Shown here one piece after another: positions 16,542 through 25,824 of a stretch of 43,891 nt of DNA. Under the pieces are notes generated by a model. It was not told where the DNA came from. It did no database searches and saw nothing but the letters and a program-made list of their open reading frames with translations. The DNA comes from MED-G17 sp963991985. GTDB taxonomy: Bacteria > Bacteroidota > Bacteroidia > NS11-12g > UBA9320. The position numbers and the translations under genes were made by a program. Every line of letters begins with the position of its first letter. Within the stretch, counting starts at the first letter, position 1. The stretch spans positions 1-43,891 of the forward strand of contig CAXDRX010000012.1 of the NCBI GenBank assembly GCA_963991985.1, written 5' to 3'.

Positions 16542-19500
16542 TCAATGGGTTTCCAATTTTACAGATTTTCTTTTTAAAAATTTATCAAAAGACCTTCTAA
16601 ATAAGATTCCCACTCCTGTTGTGTTCATGTTTTGATCTATCCCGAAGTTAGGGTCATTGGATTGTTTGTTAAATCCAACAAATTTTACATTCCCATCTTT
16701 GGTAAGATCGTATTCCAAATTGATGTTGTAATTGTTGCTTTTTTGATTGGCTGCGTCGTAGCTACCACTCAAAGCCAAACGGTCTTTTAGAAACTTTCGC
16801 TTTACAGAAAGTATCACCTCCCTTTGTGCAACCTGATTTTCTGCATTGTAATTGACATTGAAATCCCATTTTGGATTTATTTGACCGAATAATTTACTGG
16901 CCTGATTGGAAATAAATTCCCCCAAACTATTGTTTACCGCTGCATTCAATCTAAGATTTTCTGAGGGACTTTGATTATACAATGGAGGGATAAAAGTGCC
17001 TAAAACCAATAATGCGACGGCTTGTCTTTTCACTTCCTCGGGGTAGGCATTTAATTGCTCTAAGCCATTGATTAAGTCATTTGAGTAATTTTGGTTATTT
17101 AAGGAAGGAAAACTAAGATTAAATTGGATGTCAAATGCATCCAAATAACCCATAATTTTTAATTGAACATCAACTGGAATGTTGTTTGAGTAGTTGAATT
17201 CCCCATCCAAAAGTGCTTTTGGTGAAGTAGACTCTTGTTTGATGGCCAACATATCTATTTTTGCTTTGTATGGATTTCCGTCAAAAGTTATCCTACTGGA
17301 TGGGTCAATCACAAAATCCTTTTTGATTAAGTCATAACTCGAGAAACGATATATGCCTTCGGCCAAATTCAATTGTCCAAAAACACTTAAGTTGTTTTGT
17401 TCATCTGCCCTTAATTTTATATTCCCTTTTGCTTTTGCATAAAGACTGTCCCCTTGATTTTTATCAAAAAGAATGGTCATCTTGGCATCTTCAGTAACCT
17501 CTAAGTCCATTTCAAGCTCAAATTGTTGCGTTCTTTCGGATTGCTTGGATTGTGATTCCAATTGGTTCTTTGGGTGGCCAAATTGAATGAATGAAGCAAT
17601 TTCATTTTTGCTTTTGTGATCCAAAGGCAAGTATATGTGCGAAGAGGGTCCGGGGGAACCAAATATTCCCATTTTTATGTTATTTAATGGCCCTTCTATG
17701 CGGGCACTACCACTAAAAAAAACTTTGCCAAAAAAAAGCTCTTTGCTTTTAAAATTGGTGTTTAGCAAATGGAAATTTTCCATATTGTCGAGCATCAATT
17801 GAAGCTCCATATGTTTGAAATTTTTGTGCGTTATTTTGCCCAGGCATTGGGCACGCTTATTCTGCTTATCTGTCAAATAAAGATTGTCCAAATTAATCTC
17901 CGTAGAATTTAAAGCAATGGCCCCCGAGATATGATAAGGAACCTCCGTATAGTCTACTACAAATTTTGTTTTATCAAAAATGACTTTGCCATGGTACTTC
18001 GGGTCTCGAATAGGGCCTTTGACCTTTAAAATAAGAGCGATTTCGCCCTCAATATTGCTGAGATTTTCTTCTAAAAATGGTTGTGCAAGCACCGCTGGAA
18101 AATTGTTTGCATAGCAATTCAATTCTATCCATTTTGTTTTGTAATCCAGGAAGGCATCACTGGTCAGAAAAATACTTCCCTTTTGAAATAGTTCTGAATG
18201 AATTTTTATTTCTGATTTTTGGTCAACTTTTTGAATGGTTAGATTCAAATTACCAATAGAATCGTCGCGAACCGACATATTGTTTATGTTAAGAAAGCCC
18301 GAAGTGTTTAGCTTTTTTTCTTGACCAATTATTTGTAAATTTCCGTTTGCCAAACCATGGATATTGACTTCTGATTCAATGAAAGGGCTAAAAGATTGTA
18401 AATCCAAATTGGAAAGAAAAAATTGTAATTCATTTGTTTTTTTGGTTGATTTTCCTTGGACAGAAATTTTTTGATTGCCAGAAACCAAAGCAAACGGACT
18501 AAGGATCATTTGCTCATTTATCCATGAAATAGAAGTGCTGCTGGGCATTTCCCATTTTTGTTTGTGGGTTTTTATTTGAAACAATTCTTGCACGATTTTT
18601 AAAGAATCTATGGAGGAAAGTATCAATTTGCCTTTTGCAAATAAGTCTATATCCTGCGCATTGTTTTTTTGAGCAATGCTATAACCAAAGTCGTGATTGG
18701 GTTTTTGTGTCCATCGGAATTGACCTGCATCTGAAACAAGTGTTTTGAAATAATGGATTTTTTTGTGTGTTAATGAAAAAATATGTGTCTCATCTTCTTC
18801 ATCCATTGAAAAAACTGGATTGTTTATGCTAAAATTTTGAAATTGAATTTTTGAGCAAGTCAAATATGCATCCATCGTCTCCCGACTTGGGGTGTATTTG
18901 ATATAACCCTTGCCCGAACCCAGGACGAAAGGCAAATCAAAAAGATAAGACCATATTTCAGGCTTCTTTAAATGATAGGTCAATTGCATTTCAAAAGGAT
19001 CTTTTCGGGCATTGGGCATAAAAGAACTATCAGATACAAATGCGTTGATAACTTTTGAAATTGATCTTTTGAGATTGGTTGGATTATAAAAACCTTCAAG
19101 ATTTAAGTCCATAAAATCACTTTCTAACCTTATATTCCTCCCTAGGGCATCGTGTTCAGATAAAAACGCAATATTTTTAAAATGTACTGTTGAGTCCGCT
19201 TTGGTGAGATCGATTTGTCGAAGATGAATTAAGCCATACAATTCATCTATCTCCTGACCAAAAAGCTCAAAATCAATCTCGGCCGCAAATTTTTCAAATG
19301 GGTAAGCAAAACCCAATTTCGAAAGATTGGCGCGGTATATTTTGGCATTGCAATCTAGTTGAACTTCTTTCTTTTGTAAATCTGCCAAACCTTCAAAATA
19401 CAATTGCAAGTTGCTATCTTCAATCTCAAAATTTCCTTCAAATTGCTTGTTTTCCAATCGTCCTCCTAGATGAATGTTTCGATACGTATAGTTGTTGTAC

Positions 19501-20888
19501 GAAAAAGCTTTGATGTCTCCATTCAATTTGGCACGTAAGTCGTTTAATGTTCGGCCCTCGCCTTCGATTTTCACCAGAAAATGTGCATTGCCAAATTTTG
19601 ATTTTTTGTACAACCTTCCAACATCAAAATTTTGTGATTTGATGTGTGCCACATAACTGGATTTGGCTTTTGTAAAATCAAATTTCAAATCAGAAAAAAA
19701 TGCGCCAAAAGTCGTATTCCAATTCCCTACAGCAAACATCTTGTTGTAATAACCTTTGCAATTTCCAGCAAAATGAATTGGCCCCCAATCTTTGTCTACA
19801 TTAGGAATAATGGACAAAGAAAAGGTACTTTTCAAATCAGACAAATCAAAAGAGGATTTTTCAATATCTGCTTGGATAAATGTATGCTCAATATTTGGGA
19901 GTCCCCTCAACATTACCTGTCCTTTTAAATAATTGTTTTTTCCTAAGGCAATATCGCATTGCTTTATTTTTAAGTTGTTCAATGTTCCATTTGCCTCGGC
20001 ACGGCGAATCAATATAGGTAACTCCTTGAAAGATAATTCTCCTGTAAAATAATTTAAATCTTGGCTGTGAATTTCCGACGCTTCCAATTCAATTTGCATT
20101 TTTACTTTCGACGAAAAATCTTCCAAATCTTGAAACATATTTTGATTCAGTGATACATTTCCTTTGATCTTTGATTGATTGGTTTTCAAAAGAAGTTGAT
20201 CGAATGATAGCACTTTTGGAGAAATAATACAACGGGCAGATTCCATGGATTCAACAAGAAATCCATCTGTACTTTCTGCACTTAAATTTTGAACTTTTGC
20301 TGACATGGAATCTCCATAGATGAAAAAATTTTTCATCCCAATCTCAATATTATTTAAAACCAAATTTTTTGGATTCAACCGACCACTCATGATATTTTCT
20401 TCATTCCAATGGCGGATTAAAAATTTGCTTTTTTCAATATTTAAATTCTTTATTTTTATTGGGAAATCAGTATTTGATTTTTGTGTATCGGTCATCAATG
20501 GACGAAAAATCGACATCAAACGATACATGCTATCCCCTTGAGGGGCGATCAAACGACAATCTAATCCATGGATATAGAGTGCATGAAGTTTTGCAATCTT
20601 TTTGGGATTCCAGTGACTGAGTTGAATCCTTGCTCTTTGTAAATAAAGGGCAGTGTCTTTGTTTTTGTCCAAGAGCAATAGATTGTTTAATTCAATGCCA
20701 TAAGGAAATCTATACCTCACATTTTTCACAAGCAATTGACCCTCCAATTTTTGAGAAAAACTAAAAAGTACTTTTTCTACTATTCGCGTTTGAGTTTTGG
20801 AATGGTTTAAAATCCAGCATAAGACCACTGAAATGAAGAGCAAAAAAAGAATTAGGAAATATAACAGTTTCTTCTTCATGAATTTCAA
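16542..20888 (-). CDS. tamB: translocation/assembly module TamB-like protein
   Basis: The 1448-residue protein has an N-terminal membrane anchor (residues about 6-26, LLYFLILFLLFISVVLCWIL) followed by long beta-repeat sequence typical of AsmA/TamB proteins. It ends in a TamB (DUF490) domain with alternating strands (REVILSVKRKFLKDRLALSG) and a terminal Phe/Arg-rich strand (GVGILFRRSFDKFL). Such proteins bridge the two membranes and help insert outer-membrane proteins or carry phospholipid. Size is in the normal range. The near-consensus -7 box CACATTTG (20894-20901, minus) ends 5 bases before the ATG, and transcription is divergent from tsaD. No TamA partner is adjacent. Confidence 0.88.
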   Translation of the reverse strand: MKFMKKKLLYFLILFLLFISVVLCWILNHSKTQTRIVEKVLFSFSQKLEGQLLVKNVRYRFPYGIELNNLLLLDKNKDTALYLQRARIQLSHWNPKKIAKLHALYIHGLDCRLIAPQGDSMYRLMSIFRPLMTDTQKSNTDFPIKIKNLNIEKSKFLIRHWNEENIMSGRLNPKNLVLNNIEIGMKNFFIYGDSMSAKVQNLSAESTDGFLVESMESARCIISPKVLSFDQLLLKTNQSKIKGNVSLNQNMFQDLEDFSSKVKMQIELEASEIHSQDLNYFTGELSFKELPILIRRAEANGTLNNLKIKQCDIALGKNNYLKGQVMLRGLPNIEHTFIQADIEKSSFDLSDLKSTFSLSIIPNVDKDWGPIHFAGNCKGYYNKMFAVGNWNTTFGAFFSDLKFDFTKAKSSYVAHIKSQNFDVGRLYKKSKFGNAHFLVKIEGEGRTLNDLRAKLNGDIKAFSYNNYTYRNIHLGGRLENKQFEGNFEIEDSNLQLYFEGLADLQKKEVQLDCNAKIYRANLSKLGFAYPFEKFAAEIDFELFGQEIDELYGLIHLRQIDLTKADSTVHFKNIAFLSEHDALGRNIRLESDFMDLNLEGFYNPTNLKRSISKVINAFVSDSSFMPNARKDPFEMQLTYHLKKPEIWSYLFDLPFVLGSGKGYIKYTPSRETMDAYLTCSKIQFQNFSINNPVFSMDEEDETHIFSLTHKKIHYFKTLVSDAGQFRWTQKPNHDFGYSIAQKNNAQDIDLFAKGKLILSSIDSLKIVQELFQIKTHKQKWEMPSSTSISWINEQMILSPFALVSGNQKISVQGKSTKKTNELQFFLSNLDLQSFSPFIESEVNIHGLANGNLQIIGQEKKLNTSGFLNINNMSVRDDSIGNLNLTIQKVDQKSEIKIHSELFQKGSIFLTSDAFLDYKTKWIELNCYANNFPAVLAQPFLEENLSNIEGEIALILKVKGPIRDPKYHGKVIFDKTKFVVDYTEVPYHISGAIALNSTEINLDNLYLTDKQNKRAQCLGKITHKNFKHMELQLMLDNMENFHLLNTNFKSKELFFGKVFFSGSARIEGPLNNIKMGIFGSPGPSSHIYLPLDHKSKNEIASFIQFGHPKNQLESQSKQSERTQQFELEMDLEVTEDAKMTILFDKNQGDSLYAKAKGNIKLRADEQNNLSVFGQLNLAEGIYRFSSYDLIKKDFVIDPSSRITFDGNPYKAKIDMLAIKQESTSPKALLDGEFNYSNNIPVDVQLKIMGYLDAFDIQFNLSFPSLNNQNYSNDLINGLEQLNAYPEEVKRQAVALLVLGTFIPPLYNQSPSENLRLNAAVNNSLGEFISNQASKLFGQINPKWDFNVNYNAENQVAQREVILSVKRKFLKDRLALSGSYDAANQKSNNYNINLEYDLTKDGNVKFVGFNKQSNDPNFGIDQNMNTTGVGILFRRSFDKFLKRKSVKLETH

Positions 20889-20926
20889 GTCTTCAAATGT
20901 GTCCTTTTCTATCTTTATGTTTATCC

Positions 20927-20934
20927 TATTTTTG
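20927..20934 (+). promoter_or_regulatory. -7 element for the tsaD operon
   Basis: TATTTTTG matches TAnnTTTG and ends 10 bases before the ATG of tsaD at 20945, predicting a leader of about 5 bases. It supports that start over an upstream in-frame extension to 20897. Confidence 0.5.
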
Positions 20935-20944
20935 GGAAAATTTT

Positions 20945-21961
20945 ATGCGCTCTTATCACAAAGTTATACTTGCTATTGAAACATCATGTGATGAGACTGC
21001 CGCGTCTGTTTGTATCAACGGGGAAATTTGTTCCAATGTTATCTACCAACAAAAAGTGCATGCCAATTTTGGTGGTGTTGTTCCGGAAGTTGCTTCGCGC
21101 GCGCATCTAAAAAAAATCAATCAGGTAGTAAAAGATAGTCTAAAGCAGGCAAAAATTAAACTTTCTGACCTTACAGCCATAGCTGTGGCCAATGGCCCAG
21201 GCCTTATGGGCAGTCTGCTCGTAGGATCAGGTTTTGCCAAAGGATTGGCCGCAGCTCTTGATTTGCCATTATTGCCCATAGATCATCTAGAAGCCCACTC
21301 GTATGCTCATTTTATAGACAAACCAAAACCTGACTTACCTTTTGCTTGTCTTTTGGTAAGTGGGGGACATACTTTTATTTTTTGTTTGGACAAAAGAAGA
21401 AAATGGACTTTGATTGGCAAAACCCTCGATGATGCCGCGGGCGAAGCATTGGATAAATGTGCAAAGGTGATGAACTTGACTTATCCCGGTGGACCCGAAA
21501 TAGACAAACGAAGCAAAAAAGGAAACCATTTGGCTTTTTCGTTTGGTCATCCCAAGGTTGAAAAATTTAATTATTCTTTTAGTGGACTTAAAACTTCATT
21601 CATGAATTTTATAAGAAAACAGGAAATAAAGAACCCAAATTTTATCGCTGATAATCTTAATGATTTATGTGCCAGTATTCAATATACTGTGGTAGAATAT
21701 CTTTTGAAAAATTTCCGTAATTATCTAGTCTCAAACGATATAAGGAACATTGGAATTGCCGGAGGTGTTGCTGCCAACTCTTATCTACGAAAGGCATTAG
21801 CCCAAATGGGTCATGAACTAAATGCCAAAGTTTTTATCCCAGACTTTGCTTATTGTACAGACAACGCTGCTATGATTGCCAAAGCTGCTGACATTCAATA
21901 TGAAGCGCTAGTGAAAAGAGAACCTAATTTTATTCCTTATTCTAGAAGCCCGTGGAAGTGA
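20945..21961 (+). CDS. tsaD: tRNA threonylcarbamoyladenosine transferase TsaD
   Basis: The 338-residue ASKHA-fold enzyme transfers threonylcarbamoyl to A37 of ANN-decoding tRNAs, working with TsaB, TsaE and TsaC. Signatures are ILAIETSCDETAAS at the N-terminus, VPEVASRAHL, the metal-binding DHLEAHSYAHF, LVSGGHTF and GGVAANSYLRK near the C-terminus. The frame extends upstream to 20897, but the ATG at 20945 gives the family N-terminus and follows a -7 box. Its TGA shares a base with the crcB ATG, so translation is coupled to the downstream genes. TsaB, TsaC and TsaE are not in the window. Confidence 0.97.
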   Translation: MRSYHKVILAIETSCDETAASVCINGEICSNVIYQQKVHANFGGVVPEVASRAHLKKINQVVKDSLKQAKIKLSDLTAIAVANGPGLMGSLLVGSGFAKGLAAALDLPLLPIDHLEAHSYAHFIDKPKPDLPFACLLVSGGHTFIFCLDKRRKWTLIGKTLDDAAGEALDKCAKVMNLTYPGGPEIDKRSKKGNHLAFSFGHPKVEKFNYSFSGLKTSFMNFIRKQEIKNPNFIADNLNDLCASIQYTVVEYLLKNFRNYLVSNDIRNIGIAGGVAANSYLRKALAQMGHELNAKVFIPDFAYCTDNAAMIAKAADIQYEALVKREPNFIPYSRSPWK

Positions 21962-22338
21962 TGAAAAAACTTTACACATTTGCCTGGATAGGTTTCGGGG
22001 GAGCAATGGGTGCCTCGCTCCGGTATTTTGTTTCCATTTTATTTCTTTCCAATAAATGTCTCCATTTTCCCATTTCTACATTTCTGGTAAATTTACTCGG
22101 TTGTTTTTTTATTGGTTTTTTTGATGCCCTACTGACCAGAAATTCAACTCTATATTTTTTTTGTATTGTCGGTTTTCTGGGAAGTTTCACAACCTACAGT
22201 ACTTTTTCGTATGATACCTTGATGCTTTTTCAGAAAGAAAAAAGCATCACTGGTATTCTATACCTTCTTTCAACCCTTATTTTTGGATTGTTAGTAGTTT
22301 GGATGGGCAAACTACTCGCTCAGCAATTATTCTCATGA
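21961..22338 (+). CDS. crcB: fluoride efflux channel CrcB/Fluc
   Basis: The 125-residue four-helix protein forms dual-topology dimers that export fluoride. Signatures are GGAMGASLRYFVS, FLVNLLGCFFIGF (with the pore Asn) and GFLGSFTTYSTFSYD, the phenylalanine-box and sodium-site helix. It starts at the ATG overlapping the tsaD stop; the GTG at 21952 would add three residues. Its stop overlaps the next ATG by 4 bases. No fluoride riboswitch can be expected inside this operon, since there is no leader before the gene, so expression probably follows tsaD. Confidence 0.95.
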   Translation: MKKLYTFAWIGFGGAMGASLRYFVSILFLSNKCLHFPISTFLVNLLGCFFIGFFDALLTRNSTLYFFCIVGFLGSFTTYSTFSYDTLMLFQKEKSITGILYLLSTLIFGLLVVWMGKLLAQQLFS

Positions 22339-23594
22339 AAAGATTACTATTTTTTTGTGTTCTTTCCCTATCAACACACCATCTTTTTGGACAAAAAATT
22401 TTAGTCCCTATGGACAAAACACAAAAAAATCACCTAAAAGCATATGGTCTTACTTATTGGTCATTGTCCCAAAATTCAGAGGTAGATTGGTTACTCAATT
22501 ATAGAGGAGGTTCTTTTTTGCTTGAAGGTTTTACACAGATAGAAAAAGAATGTAAACTTCGTAATATTAGCTATCAAGTTATTTCGAATGATGATGTCCG
22601 TCGATTGAAAGTTGAGTTGGCCAACCCATCGATAAATGCGGAAATAGTAAAATTGCTGAAACCGCCGAAAATTGCTGTTTATTCGCCCAAAACTGCACAG
22701 CCTTGGGACGACGCAGTAACCTTGGTGCTAAGTTATGCTGAAATACCCTATGACATTATTTTTGATGAGGAAGTACTTGATGAAAAGTTGGCACTCTATG
22801 ATTGGTTGCATTTACACCATGAAGATTTTACGGGCCAATACGGTAAATTTTGGAATAGCTATAAGCACGCTCCTTGGTACAAAAAACAGGTACAAGAAGC
22901 AGAGCGGATGGCGCTAAAATATGGATTCAAAAAAGTTTCTCAATTGAAGCTTGCTGTCGCAAAAAAAATCAAAGATTTTACCCTTGGAGGGGGTTATTTG
23001 TTTGCAATGTGTTCAGCAACAGATAGTTATGACATATCACTTAGCGCAGAAGGCGTTGACATTCTAGACTGGATGTATGATGGTGACGGAATAGAATCTA
23101 ATGCTCAAGGTAAGATAAATTATGAAGCTTGTTTTGCTTTCGAAAATTTCACCTTAGAACTTCGACCAACCATTTATGAATATGCCAATATAGATGTTCA
23201 ACCTGCAAAAAGAGCGGTGAAAGAGGAAAACGATGTTTTCATTTTGAACGAATTTTCTGCAAAGTGGGATGTGGTGCCCACTATATTGACACAGAATCAT
23301 CAGAAAATAATCAAGGGATTCATGGGGCAAACCACAGCTTATCATAAAAACATGATTAAAAGTTATGTTACCATTCTTGGGGAAAACAAACTGTTGAATG
23401 AAGTAAAGTATATTCATGGCAGCCTTGGGAAAGGTACTTGGACCTTCTATGGAGGTCATGATCCTGAAGATTATCGTCATATGGTTGGGGAAGAGCCTAC
23501 TGATTTAAACTTACATCCAAATTCGGCGGGATATCGATTGATATTGAACAATATTTTATTCCCATCGGCGAAAAAAGAAAAGAAAAAAACCTAA
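22335..23594 (+). CDS. secreted conserved protein of unknown function
   Basis: The 419-residue protein has a signal peptide (MKRLLFFCVLSLSTHHLFG, cut near GQK). The mature part starts KILVPMDKTQKNHLKAYGL, with YWSLSQNSEVDWLLNYRGG soon after. I recall similar Bacteroidota proteins labelled asparagine synthetase B, but I see no glutaminase Cys2 or ATP-pyrophosphatase loop, and a signal peptide contradicts that role. Segments such as KIAVYSPKTAQPWDDAVTL and SLGKGTWTFYGGHDPEDYRH suggest a ThuA or glutamine-amidotransferase-like fold, which is a guess. It overlaps crcB by 4 bases and blh by 1. The ATG at 22335 is preferred over an in-frame upstream extension lying inside crcB. Confidence 0.8.
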   Translation: MKRLLFFCVLSLSTHHLFGQKILVPMDKTQKNHLKAYGLTYWSLSQNSEVDWLLNYRGGSFLLEGFTQIEKECKLRNISYQVISNDDVRRLKVELANPSINAEIVKLLKPPKIAVYSPKTAQPWDDAVTLVLSYAEIPYDIIFDEEVLDEKLALYDWLHLHHEDFTGQYGKFWNSYKHAPWYKKQVQEAERMALKYGFKKVSQLKLAVAKKIKDFTLGGGYLFAMCSATDSYDISLSAEGVDILDWMYDGDGIESNAQGKINYEACFAFENFTLELRPTIYEYANIDVQPAKRAVKEENDVFILNEFSAKWDVVPTILTQNHQKIIKGFMGQTTAYHKNMIKSYVTILGENKLLNEVKYIHGSLGKGTWTFYGGHDPEDYRHMVGEEPTDLNLHPNSAGYRLILNNILFPSAKKEKKKT

Positions 23595-24487
23595 TGGCAA
23601 AAAATTATATCCAAATGTTCCTTGTTGTCCTATTGGGCTTTTTATTTTTTTGGATAACACAGAAAATACTAAGTCCTCAAGCGATGATTGCAATAAGTTT
23701 TGTGTGGATTGCCTTGGTTGGTATTCCACATGGCGCAATTGATCATTTATTGTACAAAATCAAGGAGGGTCGTTTGGGACCTTCTTTTTACATTTTTTAT
23801 TTAGGATTTATGGCTACTTATGGTCTTATGTGGTTTTTTTTTCCAGCTTGGAGCTTAGCATTTTTCATGTTGCTGAGCATTTTTCATTTTGGGCAATCTC
23901 AATTTGCGGATTATCCAAAAAATTTGTGGACACAATGGATTTTGCCCATCGTATGGGGCCTTTGTCTTTTGAGTGGTTTGGTTGCTTTGAATATCCATGA
24001 AATAAATCAACTCCAAAAGGAAGAAGAAGTGCGTGAAATCTTTTTTATATTTCATCCTACTTTGGTCCAATACATTTTTTTGGAAAGCTCCCTCTTGGTA
24101 GTGGTGTGTTTTATGATGGCCTTCAAATATGGTTCACTTTCTTTCAAATCGCTTCTTTTTGAATCTTCGTTGCTGGTTGTCCTTTTGATTGGATTCTACT
24201 TGTTGGATATAATGCCGGGTTTCACACTCTATTTTGCAGGTGTGCACTCACTGTTGGTTATGAAACAAGAATATGCTTTTTTGAAGCTACGTAAAGGGTA
24301 TTCATTCGGGAAATTCATAGGAGCTTTGGCTCCATTTAGCCTAATTAGTATTGGAGCAAGCATTCTGTTGGTCTATCTCAGTTTTGAAAATGTTCTTCCC
24401 ATTGGGAATATAAAGCTATTGTTGATACTCATTTCATTGATTACTTTACCGCATAGCTTGGTAATGAACAAGTTTTATAACCGATGA
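23594..24487 (+). CDS. blh: Brp/Blh-family beta-carotene 15,15'-dioxygenase
   Basis: The 297-residue multi-helix membrane protein carries the Brp/Blh histidine motifs: GIPHGAIDHLL, LSIFHFGQSQFADYP, FAGVHSLLVM and ITLPHSLVMNKFY. In characterised members these hold an iron centre that cleaves beta-carotene into two retinals, normally for a microbial rhodopsin. No rhodopsin, crtB, crtI or crtY gene is in this window. It is the last gene of the tsaD operon, starting one base inside the preceding stop (TAATG). Its end overlaps the convergent ABC1-kinase gene by 13 bases. Substrate specificity is inferred from family only. Confidence 0.87.
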   Translation: MAKNYIQMFLVVLLGFLFFWITQKILSPQAMIAISFVWIALVGIPHGAIDHLLYKIKEGRLGPSFYIFYLGFMATYGLMWFFFPAWSLAFFMLLSIFHFGQSQFADYPKNLWTQWILPIVWGLCLLSGLVALNIHEINQLQKEEEVREIFFIFHPTLVQYIFLESSLLVVVCFMMAFKYGSLSFKSLLFESSLLVVLLIGFYLLDIMPGFTLYFAGVHSLLVMKQEYAFLKLRKGYSFGKFIGALAPFSLISIGASILLVYLSFENVLPIGNIKLLLILISLITLPHSLVMNKFYNR

Positions 24488-25824
24488 TTGTTTTCGGCTG
24501 AATGCCAAAAATCAATAAGCGGTTTTTTCCAAGAACGTTTTTGCGTATGAATGTTGGCTTTTAGATCTCCTAAAATATTGTATAGGCCAAAATAAGTCCT
24601 ATTCACATACAATGCATGCCTTGAACCTCTCGCTTTGGTTGGCTTTTTTATTTCCGAAATTTCTTGTAGTGACTCTCCCATCTTGTAAATTTCCTCAAGG
24701 TAGTTGTCATCATTGAAATTGAAGGTATTACTTTCAAAAGGTCTACTCAAAAGAGAGGTCATTTCTAAAAATGCATTCTCAATTTCATGCTTGACGGCTG
24801 CCGAATCGTCTTCAAATATGATTTCATGATCATACAAAATAATGTCACGAATTTTCTTATTCTCTCTAATCTCTGGAATCAACAACGAAAAGTAATATCG
24901 ATAAAAGTCTTTAGGAACAATTTTAATACATCCAAAATCTATAACTCCCAATCCCCCATCTTTGCGGAAAAGAAAATTACCCGGGTGTGGATCTGCATGA
25001 ATTTGTTGAAGCTCATGAACCTGGAATTGGTAAAAATCCCAAAGTTTTTGGCCAAGTGAATCGCGAATTTCTTGGCTAGGATTGCTTTCTAAAAAATCTT
25101 TTAGGTGTTGTCCATCTAGCCATTCCATACAAAGAACCTTTTGACTGCTATACTCAGGAAAATATTGAGGAAAAAAAAGACCGGGTATGGAGATTTTTTC
25201 AGAGATATCTGTTCCTCTTCTTGCTTCAAGCCTATAATCTGTCTCCTCCATTAGTTTTTCTTCAACCTCAAGCATATACTTGGAGAGTTCGAGTTCTGTA
25301 AATCCGAACATCCTGAGGGCAATGGGCTTAATCATTTTTAAATCAGATTGGATAGAGGCACCAACACCTGGATACTGCACTTTTACTGCAAATACCTGAT
25401 CACCTTTTGTTGCTTTATGAACTTGACCAATACTTGCAGCAGCGAAGGATTTGAGTTCGAAAGTATCAAATACTTCTTCAATTGTGCTGCCAATTTCTTT
25501 TTGAAATGTGCGCACAACCAAAGGGCCACTTAGAGGAGGAGCTTGATATTGAGACATAATGAATTTGTCCTGATAGGCTCTTGGAAGCATGTTTTTATCC
25601 ATACTCAGCATTTGAGCTACTTTCAAAGCACTACCTTTCAACTGACTCAAAGAGTTGTATATATCCTCGGCATTGTTCTCGTGAAGTTCTGTTTTGTCTA
25701 AATTCCCTTGAATGGTTTTTTTCGCATAGTACTTTAGATAATTGCCCCCAACCTTTGCGCCAGTCGCTAAAAATTTGGCTCCTCTCCCTATCTTGGTAGA
25801 AATAATTTTTTCTTGTTCTCTCAA
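24475..25824 (-). CDS. ABC1/UbiB (AarF)-family atypical kinase-like protein
   Basis: The 449-residue protein has the ABC1 domain: a KxGQ-type helix (LKGSALKVAQMLSMDK), Ala-rich loop (SFAAASIGQVHKA), VAIK-type lysine (VFAVKVQYPGV), catalytic loop (HADPHPGNFLF) and DFG-like VIDFGCIK. Family members such as COQ8/UbiB support quinone biosynthesis as membrane-associated ATPases. Here the KxGQ glycine is Ala (KVAQ). It could act on quinones used by the SdhABC or PyrD encoded nearby, but it could equally have another lipid role. It overlaps the TetR-like gene by 4 bases and the convergent blh by 13. Confidence 0.9.
   Translation of the reverse strand: MREQEKIISTKIGRGAKFLATGAKVGGNYLKYYAKKTIQGNLDKTELHENNAEDIYNSLSQLKGSALKVAQMLSMDKNMLPRAYQDKFIMSQYQAPPLSGPLVVRTFQKEIGSTIEEVFDTFELKSFAAASIGQVHKATKGDQVFAVKVQYPGVGASIQSDLKMIKPIALRMFGFTELELSKYMLEVEEKLMEETDYRLEARRGTDISEKISIPGLFFPQYFPEYSSQKVLCMEWLDGQHLKDFLESNPSQEIRDSLGQKLWDFYQFQVHELQQIHADPHPGNFLFRKDGGLGVIDFGCIKIVPKDFYRYYFSLLIPEIRENKKIRDIILYDHEIIFEDDSAAVKHEIENAFLEMTSLLSRPFESNTFNFNDDNYLEEIYKMGESLQEISEIKKPTKARGSRHALYVNRTYFGLYNILGDLKANIHTQKRSWKKPLIDFWHSAENNHRL

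Noticed and set aside
21940..21960. Fluoride riboswitch ahead of crcB
   Set aside because: There is no untranslated space: the tsaD coding sequence runs to the crcB start codon.
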